Positions 1 to 10,505 of a stretch of 64,000 bases of DNA are shown one piece after another. Position 1 is the stretch's first letter, and every line of letters begins with the position of its first letter. This stretch comes from Seriola aureovittata (taxonomy: Eukaryota > Chordata > Actinopteri > Carangiformes > Carangidae), in contig NC_079381.1 of NCBI RefSeq assembly GCF_021018895.1, positions 9,736,001-9,800,000 on the forward strand, written 5' to 3'. Both the position numbers and the translations under genes were made by a program. The notes below the pieces were generated by a model. The model ran no database searches. It was given only the letters and a program-made list of their open reading frames with translations, and had not been told where the DNA came from.

Positions 1-1
1 G

Positions 2-1975
2 GAGACCCACTTCAGCACTTTCCCTTACCGCCAGACTGTCACCACCAAAATCTCTAAGCCTAAATTAGAAACTCCTAAACTTAAGGTGCAGCACAAGTTT
101 GTGGAGGAGATCATCGAGGAGACCAGGGTGGAGGATGAAAAGGCTGACATTGATGAGGCCTTGGCAGAGATAGCACAAGAGCTGTCTGCCACACTCGGAG
201 AGGGAGGAGATGAGGAAGAGGAGGAGAAAGAGGGTGAAGAGGCAGAGGAAGCAGAGGGTGAAGGTGAAGAGGCAGAGGAAGAAGAAGGAGGAGAGGAGGA
301 GGAAGTTGTAAGCGCCACTGAAGCCAAAGTAAGCTCTAGTGCACCCACTAAGGAGGAAGAGGAAGAAGAAGAAGAGGGAAAAGGAGGTGATGAAGAAGAA
401 GAAGGAGAAGGAGAAGGTGGTGAGGAGGGAGAGAAGGAAGAAGAAGGTGAGGCTGAGGGAGAGGATGAGGGAGAAAAGGGGGATGATGCAGAGGGAGGTG
501 ATGAAGGAGAAGAGGGAGGAGAGGAGGAAGAAGAAGAGGAAGTTGAGGAGACAGCACTGTGCGCCAAAGCTCCAGAATCTAAAGCCTCTCCTGACAAAGA
601 GAAGGCTGGAGACAAAGAGGGCAGTGGAGGAGAGGAGGAGGCAGAAGAGGAAGCCGTTGCTGAAGAGGAGGGCGGTGATCAGGATGAAGATGCAGGCTCT
701 GACAAAGCATCCAAAAGTGGAGATGAGAAAGAGGAAAAAGATGATGCAGACAAAAGCAAAAAGGAAGATGATAAGAAGGTAAAAGATGAGAAAGCAGATG
801 ACAAATCAGAAAAAGAGGTAGCCAAGATTGAGGCTCCGAAAACAGAAGCTGCAAAGCCTGAGGCCAAAAAGGAAGAGGCTGCCAAAACAGAGGTAACAAA
901 ACCTGAATCCCTAAAGCCTGCCTCCCCCAAGTCTGAATCACCTAAACCTGAGTCTCCTAAATCTGAATCTCCCAAACCTGCATCTCCTAAACCTGAGTCT
1001 CCTAAATCTGAATCTCCCAAGCCTGCATCTCCTAAACCTGAGTCCCCTAAATCTGAATCTCCTAGGCCTGCATCTCCTAAACCTGAGTCCCCTAAATCTG
1101 AATCTCCTAGGCCTGCATCTCCTAAACCTGAATCACCTAAATCTGAATCTCCTAGGCCTGCATCTCCTAAACCTGAGTCCCCTAAATCTGAATCTCCTAG
1201 GCCTGTATCTCCTAAACCTGAATCACCTAAATCTGAATCTCCTAGGCCTGCATCTCCTAAACCTGAATCCCCTAAATCTGAATCTCCCAGGCCTGCATCT
1301 CCTAAACCTGAATCCCCTAAATCTGAATCTCCCAGGCCTGCATCTCCTAAGTCTGAGTCTCCCAAGGAAGGCTCACCAAAGGCCGGATCTCCCAAACCTA
1401 GCTCCCCAAAAGCTGAGTCCCCAAAGTCGGAATCCCCGAAACCTGAATCTCCAAGAGCTGAATCCCCCAAGTCAGAATCCCCAAAACCTGAATCCCCAAA
1501 AGCTGAATCCCCAAAAGCTGAAACCCCAAAACCCGAATCCCCAAAAGCTGAATCCCCAAAGGCCGAGACCGCCAAGCCTGATGCTCCTAAAGCAGCTGAA
1601 GAGAAATCAGAGAAAAAGAGTGACACAACAGAGGACAAGACGGTCGAAAAGAAAGATGTTGCCATGAATGGCGATATAGATAAGAGCAGCCCAGAAGAGA
1701 AAGACAAGAAGGACGAGGGGCAAGAAGTCGACATGATGGCTAACGGTGTTGATGAGAGCCCCGTGAAGGAAGATGGCAGCCAGAAAGTTGTAATCACCAA
1801 GACTGTGGAGACGATCACCACCGGAGAGGATGGATCCAAGCATGTCACCAAATCTGTCACTGTGACCGAGACAGTGAAGGAGGTGGAGGAGGTGCTGCAG
1901 GAGAAGATGGTCTCCACCAAGAAGACAGAGAAGCACTCCACCCAGTCCATCAAGCAGGTGACAGAGGGCGACTGA
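2..1975 (+). CDS. nefm: Neurofilament medium polypeptide, C-terminal part (5' truncated)
   Basis: Open from base 2 to TGA at 1973-1975 (657 codons). The start lies left of the window. The first residues, ETHFSTF, follow the conserved end of the intermediate-filament rod (LLEGEE-T-R-F). The segment KVQHKFVEEIIEET is a NEFM hallmark. After it come a Glu/Gly-rich acidic stretch (about 197-560), a Lys/Glu/Asp-rich stretch, a Ser-Pro repeat domain (about 917-1570) and the conserved C-terminal region (VVITKTVETITT, then KSVTVTETV and MVSTKKTEK). NEFM co-assembles with NEFL and NEFH in axons, and its phosphorylated tail projects from the filament to set spacing and axon calibre. I see no intron inside this part. 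An oddity is that the Ser-Pro sites are almost all Glu/Ala-Ser-Pro-Lys/Arg rather than Lys-Ser-Pro. I cannot say which teleost duplicate (a or b) it is. Confidence 0.95.
   Translation, partial: ETHFSTFPYRQTVTTKISKPKLETPKLKVQHKFVEEIIEETRVEDEKADIDEALAEIAQELSATLGEGGDEEEEEKEGEEAEEAEGEGEEAEEEEGGEEEEVVSATEAKVSSSAPTKEEEEEEEEGKGGDEEEEGEGEGGEEGEKEEEGEAEGEDEGEKGDDAEGGDEGEEGGEEEEEEEVEETALCAKAPESKASPDKEKAGDKEGSGGEEEAEEEAVAEEEGGDQDEDAGSDKASKSGDEKEEKDDADKSKKEDDKKVKDEKADDKSEKEVAKIEAPKTEAAKPEAKKEEAAKTEVTKPESLKPASPKSESPKPESPKSESPKPASPKPESPKSESPKPASPKPESPKSESPRPASPKPESPKSESPRPASPKPESPKSESPRPASPKPESPKSESPRPVSPKPESPKSESPRPASPKPESPKSESPRPASPKPESPKSESPRPASPKSESPKEGSPKAGSPKPSSPKAESPKSESPKPESPRAESPKSESPKPESPKAESPKAETPKPESPKAESPKAETAKPDAPKAAEEKSEKKSDTTEDKTVEKKDVAMNGDIDKSSPEEKDKKDEGQEVDMMANGVDESPVKEDGSQKVVITKTVETITTGEDGSKHVTKSVTVTETVKEVEEVLQEKMVSTKKTEKHSTQSIKQVTEGD
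938..1342 (+). repeat. 45-bp tandem repeat, 9 copies, coding the nefm SP domain
   Basis: Nine head-to-tail copies of a 45-bp unit encode the 15-residue unit S-P-K-P-E-S-P-K-S-E-S-P-(K/R)-P-(A/V). The first two copies have K at residue 13 and the other seven have R; copy 6 has V at the end. Copies differ mostly at synonymous positions such as CCT/CCC and GAG/GAA. More diverged SP units continue to about 1570. The length is a multiple of three, so copy number can change without breaking the frame. Confidence 0.95.
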
Positions 1976-2925
1976 GGAGACTCCAGATGGCTGATCCAGC
2001 GGCCGAGGAGGTGTAGGAGGCGGGGGCCAGAGGAGGGGACATGAACACAAGCAATCAACCCAGAACTAACATAACAAAGAAAATCATACAGCTAGAGCGA
2101 TGTAATAAAGATAACCACTCTCAAACATACAAAACAAATCATAGAGAGAAGCCAAAACTTAAATGCTACAAATTTCAAAAATGCATGTTGAGTGAAAGCT
2201 TTAAATGGGCTTCGCTGCAGCCGCGGTCAGGAGCAAGTGACTGAGACATTTTATCCTCTTATTTTTTCTTTCTGCAGTTCATGGGTGAGCTCTCGGGTGG
2301 GAGGGAGGGGGGTCTCTGCATGCTAGCTCAGGGGAGGGGAGTACTTTCCCCTCTTATCTGTATGTATGGTAGAAATACACTGTAAAAAGAGTAAATATAT
2401 AAAAGGAATAAATGCGTTGTGGGTGGGAGAGCGAAAGAAATATTATTCAAGTTAAGAGGATTTTTGAGTTTAAGTAAAAGAGGGGGACAGACAGGAGGGA
2501 GGGTCCTCGATGTAGACACACGTTCTACTGAAGAAGCCTTACTTGACACATGAAGATACCAACTGAGCCAAAAAAGAAATAATTACACGACATATAGTGA
2601 AGAAAGACACAGGCAGTGATATGATAAACACATGACCATATACAGTACATCCAGTAACTGAAGCAAACTAAAGCTTAACAAACTGAAGAAACTCTTAGCC
2701 TTAAACATGCTTTTTATCAGTGTCTGTTATGTTTACCTGAGTGCAACTAAAAAAAAACTGTAAATGCGCAGATACATGCATTCTTGTATGCATAGGATGG
2801 ACTTGAATTTAAATACAGATATAAATGAGGTGCTACTGTTTGCAATCCCATGACTTTACTCATCATGAACAATTTCCCAGCAGCATTTGCTCAATAAATG
2901 TCAATGAATAAAAAAAGTCTTGTGT
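1976..2925 (+). other. nefm: nefm 3' untranslated region
   Basis: Non-coding sequence from the nefm stop codon to just past the paired AATAAA signals. It is G/A-rich at first and A+T-rich after about 2350. Short ORFs in it show no recognisable protein. Confidence 0.7.
2893..2912 (+). terminator. nefm: Poly(A) signals of nefm
   Basis: AATAAA at 2893-2898 and again at 2907-2912, followed by a G/T-rich stretch (2917-2935) of the kind found downstream of cleavage sites. The 3' end is expected near 2920-2930. Confidence 0.75.
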
Positions 2926-5900
2926 CTTGTCATGTTATATTATTCTACTATGCTTTACAATTGTATGCATCTACTATTCCAAGTTGTTGCTTGTAGGTAG
3001 ACGTATTGCAATGTATCATCAAAGAGCTTTACAATAAATACCTGACTATGAAATGAGTAGCTTTAAGATATAATGATATCTTATGTAAGATTTATATGGT
3101 CACCTATTTTAATTAACAGGCTACTGATTAAATAAGTAAGATTACTGATATGACTCTGGAGACAGCTAATGAGTATTAAATGATATAATATCAAATAAAT
3201 ACATAATACATGTAACAATAAAGAGTTTCTCTGGCATTTTCCACAGATGACCTTCATATATAATTTTCAATTTCACAGTTAAACAGAGAAAGTTTTAGTG
3301 GCCACATAATTGTATGTTTCCTCAGATTTTGGAGTACTTATATTAAAAAGTAGCTCAATATCTGACAATCTTGCCATTAATGTTAATTGTAAAACTAAAG
3401 TTATCAACCAAGGAATCTAATTCTATCTAATCAAATTTAGAATGTTTTTGTATTCCATTTAATTAAATACCATTAATCATTTTAATTAAATTTTTAGTGG
3501 CTATCTAATTTTGGAGAAACCGGTGTGATAAGATCTGTTTATGCTGAAAAAATTATATCTCTTCTTATCTGTTCATATATTGCTGAAAGATATTTCCTTC
3601 AGCCTTAGATGCATTTGATGAGCTACTGAACTAGTTTGCCAAGATGTTTTAAATACATGGCTTGTTTTGTTCTTGTTTTTTTTATGTCAGTAGCAACATA
3701 AAGCTGGAGAATGATGAAAATTTTATCACTGAGAGGCAGGCTGCAAATAAATTGCACTACATAAAAAAGATTTTAATATCAGTTTTTCAAACCCATCTCC
3801 AGGGCTCTATGATCCCTACTATAATGTCTACTTAAGAGAATAAAATAATGGAGCCACTGCTGGGTGATACCGGGTGTCGGTGGCTAATGTTTGTGAGTAG
3901 ATGGCTTTTTATCACATTAGGGAGGATTATAGATGTAGTACTGTTGAAACAGAAGGTAAACTGTCTCTCACTCAAAGCTGATTGAAAAAAAAGAGATATA
4001 GCTTAACTAATTTCAGTGGGTTCCAATCTTTATATTTTACTTGTTAATGAAATAACATAATATATAATGATGAATATATAATGAAAAACAGACCCAACTT
4101 TCATATGATTTATCACCGTAATTTCTCTTAATTTGTAAGAACATGTAAGTATAATAACTAATGGCATACATTACTGTGCCTTACCCTGATAATTGTCATT
4201 TTGTTTAGATACATTAACAATTGGAAAATGTGTTGTTTTTATGGTAGTTTGGCCTCTTGACAGTGACTTGTTTATGTTCCAGTAGTTGTTTTATGGTAGA
4301 AATCAACCCCTCTTAGTGAAAGTATACTACGTTATTTCTGAAAGAAGAAAATCCCAATCTTTCTCTCCAAAATGAAGAGTTTAATTCATAAGCAGCAAAC
4401 ACATAAACACTCAAATCAATTCTTAGAGTCTATGCTTCTGTCTAGTATGAGGAGTACCTTATGGTGGCTAAAGTTTACAAATATCAGCAAACTTAATCTT
4501 GCTGTGTAGCCTAACTGACGCTGTTGACTCATTTAACTTACTTCGTGACTCGTCTCTACTCTTACACTGTGCTTAAACATTTGCTAGTGACATGATCATA
4601 TCATTTCCGCTTGTAGCCACGGAGGCCGCTCTTTAACGAAAGTTACGCATGTTCGACTTAATATGAGAAACGAGTAAAGTTTAATAGTGAACCCCACCAA
4701 TTTTACACCTGAGGAGAACTAGTTAGCCTACTGCTCATGCTAAAAACATTGGCTGCAGGGGGAACTGCGTGTAGTCTGATAAACGGCTGGAGCTGAAGAC
4801 ATGTCTGTAATTAACAAACCCTGGGGGTGTGGAGTTTGAAAGAAGTGACCTTACCTGCGCTCTGTTTGAAGCTAGAGGCTGGAGACAGCTACATTAGCAC
4901 TACACACCTGGATCTCTGACCAAACCGTCCACTATCGATTGCATTGTGGGTAACGTAGGCGCCTGGTTTTGATAAGGAAGCGGAATTCATGAACTAATAC
5001 AGGATATAACAATTCCTTTGCAACAATTTTGATACTCATTAGCTGACAACGTTAAAAGGGGTACAATGCTAAATCCGTGGATATTATAACGTTTGCTGCA
5101 CAATAGCGCCCCCTATAGCCATTAGCTGAAACGACAGAATAATGACGCTATATTTCCCTTTATTCCTCGAGTCAGTTGTTTTAAAACATATTACATATGT
5201 TTTGTTTTATACCAAGTGATGAAGAAATAATTGTTGGTTATTTGGTGATACATTAGTGTTGTAATTGTTAATTCATATATTTCTGATCCTGTACGAGTTC
5301 TTCTGTGTTCATTATGGTCGTTTCATGGACATACATCTATGGGTTGTTTTAAAACGTCCCCTGAGAAGCAGGAAACAACAAACATATCTCCTGGTAGGTA
5401 CAATGTGTTTAATTCGTGTTTTATTTTTGTGATAAAACCATTGTGACATGCTAAAATGTAGTTTAACAATAGCACAAACAGATAAGGTCCATAATTACAC
5501 AGCAAAATTAACTTAAGTTTGCCAACAATAGAAAGCAAGCATTGTCCAGCATAAGCTACGGGGTATACCAGAGTAAGTAAGGTTGTAACACAGCCCTCTA
5601 GTGTATTCAATGAAATAAAAGTGGATTTTATTGCTCTGTTTTTCATTTGTAGGAGTGATATTCTGTTATTCCTTCTTTTCAAAGGTACATAGTCTCACTT
5701 CAGCAGACCCTTTGTAATAGGCTGTATAATAAATAATGGGATAGCAGTATATCTGACAGGTAATGGTGTGACAGGAATGTCTCACTGTTTTGTAATGCCA
5801 GAAGTAATTGAGACATCTCAAACTCCACTGCTGAGGTGAGTGTAGAACATTAGGTTTCCCAGGACTTGCAAGTTCTCATAAAAGCTACACTGTAACACCG

Positions 5901-5950
5901 TGTACTTTAAATCAAGACTTGTCTATGCTTCACCATACTCAAAATCAAGG
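2926..5950. other. Spacer between convergent nefm and nefl
   Basis: Strongly A+T-rich sequence without recognisable coding exons. The only part that stands out is a more CpG-containing island from about 4600 to 5110, described separately. ORFs such as 5323-5682 on the minus strand lack codon structure or homology that I can recognise. Confidence 0.6.
4855..4960 (-). promoter_or_regulatory. Candidate promoter and first exon of an unknown transcript
   Basis: On the minus strand, a CCCACAATGCA motif (4941-4953 region), resembling the ZNF143/SBS promoter element, lies about 85 bases upstream of a good splice donor (GCGCAG then GTAAGG, exon end at 4855). The surrounding 4600-5110 is richer in CpG than its A+T-rich flanks. 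No downstream exon was identified, so this could be an unannotated non-coding transcript or chance. Confidence 0.25.
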
Positions 5951-5972
5951 ACACATATGGCTTTAAGAATTG

Positions 5973-5978
5973 TTTATT
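5973..5978 (-). terminator. nefl: Probable poly(A) signal of nefl
   Basis: TTTATT on the plus strand reads AATAAA on the minus strand, about 280 bases after the nefl stop codon. This is the nearest canonical signal downstream, giving a 3'UTR of about 300 bases (5950-6254). Confidence 0.5.
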
Positions 5979-6254
5979 CAACCACCAGAAAGTCACACAC
6001 TCATTTTTGCCTTCAGCAATTACACACTGTATTACACTCTCACATTAGGAAGTGTGCAAGCAGACCTTTATGGACTACTTTTGATATTGGCAAGCAGTTA
6101 ACCTTGATTTGTTGCTGTAAATGGCTATTAGACTTTTTTCTTGAGCACCATGTTAACAAGCAGATTTGAGAGGATAGCGCTGATGCCTCTACTGGTTATC
6201 GAGCTGTGGTCTGTACGTGGACAGTCTTGACGGAAGTTTGCTGAGGCTGCTGGC

Positions 6255-8937
6255 TTACTTCTTATCCTTTGTGCTCTTTTGTTCTGCAGCTTCAGGTATG
6301 GCCACTTTTTCTTCATCCTTCTCCTTTTTGGCATCAGCTTTGTCATCTGTTTTTGGAGCAGCTTTGTCATCTTTGTCGTCTGCTTTGTCTTCTTTCTTGG
6401 CATCAACTTTCTCTTCTTTGTCTTCACTCTTTTTTGCTTCTTCCTTCTCCTCTTTTTCTTCTTCTTTTGCCTCCTCTTCTTTGTCATCAGCTCCTTCTGT
6501 TTTTTCCTCCTCTTGTGCTTCTTGTTTGACTTCTGTCTCCTCTTCTTCTCCTTTGTCCTCTTCCTCCTCCTTATCTTCAGCAGCCTCTGTCACCTCTTCC
6601 TTTTGCTCCTCGTCATCACCACCTGTATCAATAGATTATTTTTGTTAATTGTCATCAAGACCTTACTAATTAACATTTATTTGAGCAATTAAAGTGAATT
6701 ACAAAAAAGATGCACTAACCCTCCTCTTCCCCCTTGGCCTCTTCATCTCCCTCCTTAGCTTCCTCCTCATCTTCTTTCTCTTTATCTCCCTCCTCCTCTT
6801 CTCCTTCTTCCTCTTCCTTCTCCACTTCCTCTTCCTCCTTTTTCTCCTCTGTCTCCTCTCCTCCCTCTTCTTCCTTCTCTGCCTCCTCTTCCTCCTTTAC
6901 CTCCTCCTCTTCTTCCTCTGCTGCCTCCTCCTCTTCCGCGGGTGGGCTGGCCTCTGCTTGCCGGGCGTGACTAGCAGAGATGATTCCCTCGGTGGTGCTG
7001 ACGCTGGAGCTGAGCAGGCGTGATGTCATCAGGTAGGAGGCGCCAGAGCTCAGGCTGGAGAGGACGGGCCGGGCGTAGGAGGGCGCTGACAAACTGTGGC
7101 TGTACAAAGAGGACACTCCCCCAGCCATTCCAACGCTGAAGCGAGACTCCTCCCCTTCCAGCAGCTTCCTGTACAGGTTGGTGAAAAGACAGGTGATGAG
7201 CAGTGCAATAGAAAGGAAGTACAGTTTTTAAATTTGTTAGTTAGTGGCCATTTATTTACACTTCACACTGAATAGGGTTTTATCTCAGAATGTGTTTACC
7301 AAAATAAAGGTGGCCTGGACTTTTTGACTTTTCTATTCTAATGTGAGAACCTAAACATCAGCATAAATCAATAATATATTCAGTTTTGCTATACATTGTG
7401 CCAATCAAATCACATAAAAAGTAATGATAACAAATACTAGCTTTGTTTGAAATTGCTAATGCAATCCTATACTTAAATGTTAAATATCTTCACCTTAAAT
7501 GACCTCATGAATAACTTATAAATCTATCTAAAATTCATGCTTCCTCATAATAAGGGATTTGTGCACTACTTTAACACAATAAAATTAACACTAATAAGAC
7601 CTCTTTGATGCCTCTGATTCTTTGATATTTAGAAACCCAGCCGGATTTCTGATCCCAGTGCAGTTGCTTCTCACCTGTATGCAGCAATCTCGATGTCAAG
7701 CGCCATCTTGACATTCAGAAGGTCCTGGTACTCCTTCAGGTAGCGTGCCATTTCCTGTTTGGTGCCCCTCAGATCGCCCTCCAACTCTCCAATGGTGTCC
7801 TAAATAAAAGATAAGACACAAGGACTTACATATATATGTATCCTAAAAAATCAAATACACATCTTAGTAGAATACACCTGCAACACCACTGCTTACCTGC
7901 ATAACAGCTATCTCAGCACTCTGCTTCTCCTCCATCTCATGCAGCTGTTTCTCCAGGGACTCATTGAGGCCTCTGCATGCATCAATCTCCAGCAGGCGGG
8001 CCTGGAGCTGGCGTCGGTACTCTCCTGCTTCGTCCTTCGAGTTTCTCACGGCATCACTGTGCTGGGCCACAGTTTCAGTAAGGGAGCCCACCTTTCCTCT
8101 GAACCACTCCTCAGCTGCCTGCATGTTCCTTGCTGCCAGCCTCTCATACTGGGACCGGATATCCCTGAGAGCCCCAGAGAGATCCGGAGTGGCGGCCTCA
8201 GACTCTTCAGCCATCTGGACGCCTAGCTGGACTTGGGCCTGAAGCTCGGCCACCTCACCTTCATGAATCCTCTTGAGGAAGGCCAGCTCCTCCAGCAGAG
8301 TTTCAACGCTCTTCTCCAGCTCAGCCTTAGCTAAGGCAGCCTGGTCGGCCTCACGACGGGTCTCCATCAGCCTACCCTCGGCCTCTTCACGAGCCAGCAC
8401 CTCCTCCTCATATCGACCCTGCAAGGCGCTCAGGGTTTGTTCCAGTCGATCTCTCTGGCCCAGGACAGCCTGTTGCTCTGCCCTGGCCTCGTCCATAGCT
8501 GCTCTCAGGGAGCGGGCCTCTTGCTCATACAGTGCTCTCAGACGAGACGGCTCAGAGTGCCTCTGCCTCAGCAGCAGCAGCTCTGCCTCCAGAGCACGGT
8601 TCTGCTGTTCCAGCTCACGCACTCTCTCAATGAACCCAGCAAAGCGGTCGTTCAGATCCTGCAGTTGGCTGCGCTCTTGGGTGCGTACGGCACGAAAGTC
8701 AGAGCTGATCTGGGCCGCCTGGCTGAGCTCCAGTTCCAGGGAAGAGGCTGGTGAGGAGGAGGAGAGCAGCACTCGGCCGGGAGAAGAGTACTGCAGACGA
8801 GAGGAGGACATTGGGGAGGCATGGGAAGAGTAGATGGAGTGGGTTCTCCCTCTGGTAACCACACGAGGGGGAGCCTCGACGTACCAGCGTCTATACGACG
8901 AGGTGGAATAGTAGGGGTCATATCCGATGCTACTCAT
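6255..8937 (-). CDS. nefl: Neurofilament light polypeptide, complete
   Basis: Four coding exons on the minus strand: 8937-7897 (347 codons), 7799-7675 (125 bp), 7168-6720 and 6622-6255. All introns are GT-AG, and the joined frame gives 660 residues. The head starts [21 protein letters not shown], close to vertebrate NEFL. The rod runs from about 86 ([16 protein letters not shown]) to about 396 ([20 protein letters not shown], then EGEE). The tail is Glu-rich, then Lys/Asp/Ala-rich, ending STKDKK. NEFL is the core subunit of axonal neurofilaments and pairs with NEFM. Exon 1 ending at MQ and the 125-bp exon 2 match the known NEFL gene structure. I chose the start at 8937 because an in-frame ATG at 9102 lies upstream of the TATA box and so outside the transcript. 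The tail is longer than in mammals. Confidence 0.95.
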
Positions 8938-8976
8938 GGCTGAGTCGTGGGAGGACTGGCTGCTCTCCCTCTCCTC

Positions 8977-9013
8977 TGTGTGTGTGTGTATGTGTGTGTG
9001 TGTGTGCGTGTGG
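8977..9013 (-). repeat. CA/GT microsatellite in the nefl 5'UTR
   Basis: Interrupted (GT)n on the plus strand, (CA)n in the transcript, lying 40 bases upstream of the nefl ATG and downstream of its TATA box. The frame upstream of the ATG is open through the repeat and would encode His-Thr repeats if a further-upstream start were used. Confidence 0.9.
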
Positions 9014-9071
9014 AGGTGTACGAAGGGCTCAGGTTTAAGCCTCGACTGCTTGCTGCTGCAGCAGCCTGGGC

Positions 9072-9078
9072 TTTTATA
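9072..9078 (-). promoter_or_regulatory. nefl: TATA box of nefl
   Basis: TATAAAA on the minus strand, 135 bases upstream of the ATG, placing the transcription start near 9045. Mammalian NEFL also has a TATA-containing promoter. Confidence 0.75.
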
Positions 9079-9592
9079 GTAGGACAGTGAGCTCTGACGC
9101 AAGCGCTTTCCCCAAACTCTGACAATGCAGGCTCGATAGGCTTACACTGCAACAGCAAGAAATGAGACAGAGGAACCATGGGAATGAGTGTCGGAGGAAA
9201 ATAAGCAATGGTTAAAGATGGAGAGAACAAAAGACAGGAGGGAATAAGTGGAAAAATTACATGTTATAAAGTTATAAAGCTACATGCTCCTGTTTATCTT
9301 GTCCTGACTTAGGCATTGACAGTAATGTTCAACGGAGCTGAGTTTCTACATGATATGGAATTATAAAACAGATTTATCACAGTTTGCTGAACAAAAACAT
9401 AAATGCATACAAAACAATAAATATAGCACATCACCAGTTTTAACGTCGAACCCGAAACCTTGACCTTGACCTGACCTTAACCACTGCAGTACTTCAAATA
9501 GATTCTGATGCAGTTTGTTAGGAGATCCATATATTATGTAGAGCGAAAACATGACTAAAACATACTTGTTGTGCTATCCCCACTGCAGGAGA

Positions 9593-9618
9593 GGGGGGGG
9601 GGGGGGGGGGGGGGGGGG
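9593..9618 (+). repeat. Poly(G) tract, 26 G
   Basis: Uninterrupted run of 26 G. Such tracts are prone to sequencing and assembly length error and can form G-quadruplex structures. Confidence 0.95.
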
Positions 9619-10449
9619 TTGTCCTGATTTTTACAACCGTGACACAGCATCTCTCCTTCTGGTGGAGAGCAGAATTACAATCATGACCTCAAAAGACCTG
9701 CAATGATAAAATCCCACCCAAACAGAAGGTGACATGTTATAGTAAACAGCACAGGCAAACCAGTGTAACTGAAATTGAAATTATTACAATTAGTAGAAAT
9801 ATCATAAATGAATTGTTTTAATTTCTTGGTCCATCACTAAGTTCTACTGTTAAACTTGCAGCCTCTGTTTGAAGTTTTCTTTTGTTAATAATGTTTACTA
9901 TACACTTTCAGCTTTGTATTTTTCTTTTTCTGACCTTGTGGAAAACTAAAGGCATATATTACCTTAATTCACCAATATAGGTAGAAACAAAAGTGACTGG
10001 TCTCTACATGCCTGTCTGTGCCAATGTCACAAGACATTTACAATATTTAATAAATACTGGTACATAATGTGATCGTTGTGATTTGACATGGGAAAGCTCA
10101 AGCGTTGTAATTACTTTTCAAAGCATGAACAGTTCATATTATAACTTTCTTCAAAAAAGAGATCATCTTAATTTATGGAAAGAAAGTGGAAAAGCAATTG
10201 GTTTTTGTCAGGTTGTTCTTCTAATTCTATAAAAGACAAACAGTCCCTCTCATCTGCAGCACAGTTACCCCAGCGGGTCAGTTACAGTTGCTGACATGTA
10301 TTTTCTTCTCTTGTGTGACTGGTGGGAGTGTGTGTGTATATCTGTGCAGGTACAGTATGCAGAGGCTCAGTGAAGTTTACGTTGGGCGGTTCATCTTGCT
10401 TTTGAGCTCCGTGAATAAATGAAGTGTATTGCAGTGCTTTGCAGCAATA

Positions 10450-10451
<2 letters not shown>

Positions 10452-10502
<51 letters not shown>
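10452..10502 (+). repeat. (TG)n microsatellite
   Basis: Perfect dinucleotide TG array of about 25 units. It creates spurious Cys-Val ORFs in both orientations. Confidence 0.97.

Positions 10503-10505
<3 letters not shown>

Noticed and set aside
25..782. Ser/Pro-rich minus-strand and Lys/Arg-rich plus-strand ORFs over the nefm acidic region
   Set aside because: Off-frame or antisense readings of GAG/GAA-rich coding sequence; low complexity only.
679..2058. 459-codon minus-strand ORF opposite nefm
   Set aside because: It is the antisense shadow of the 45-bp coding repeat and the SP domain; its Gly-Asp-Ser repeats mirror the sense codons, and it has no independent start or splice context.
6128..7023. 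Ser-, Phe- and Leu-rich ORFs on the plus strand over nefl exons 3 and 4
   Set aside because: Antisense of the Glu/Lys-rich nefl tail, crossing its intron.
7939..8833. Plus-strand ORFs opposite nefl exon 1
   Set aside because: Antisense of a well-supported coiled-coil coding exon.
9021..9102. Upstream in-frame ATG at 9102 for nefl
   Set aside because: It lies upstream of the TATA box at 9072-9078, so it is outside the expected transcript; the peptide has no NEFL similarity before MSSIGYDP.
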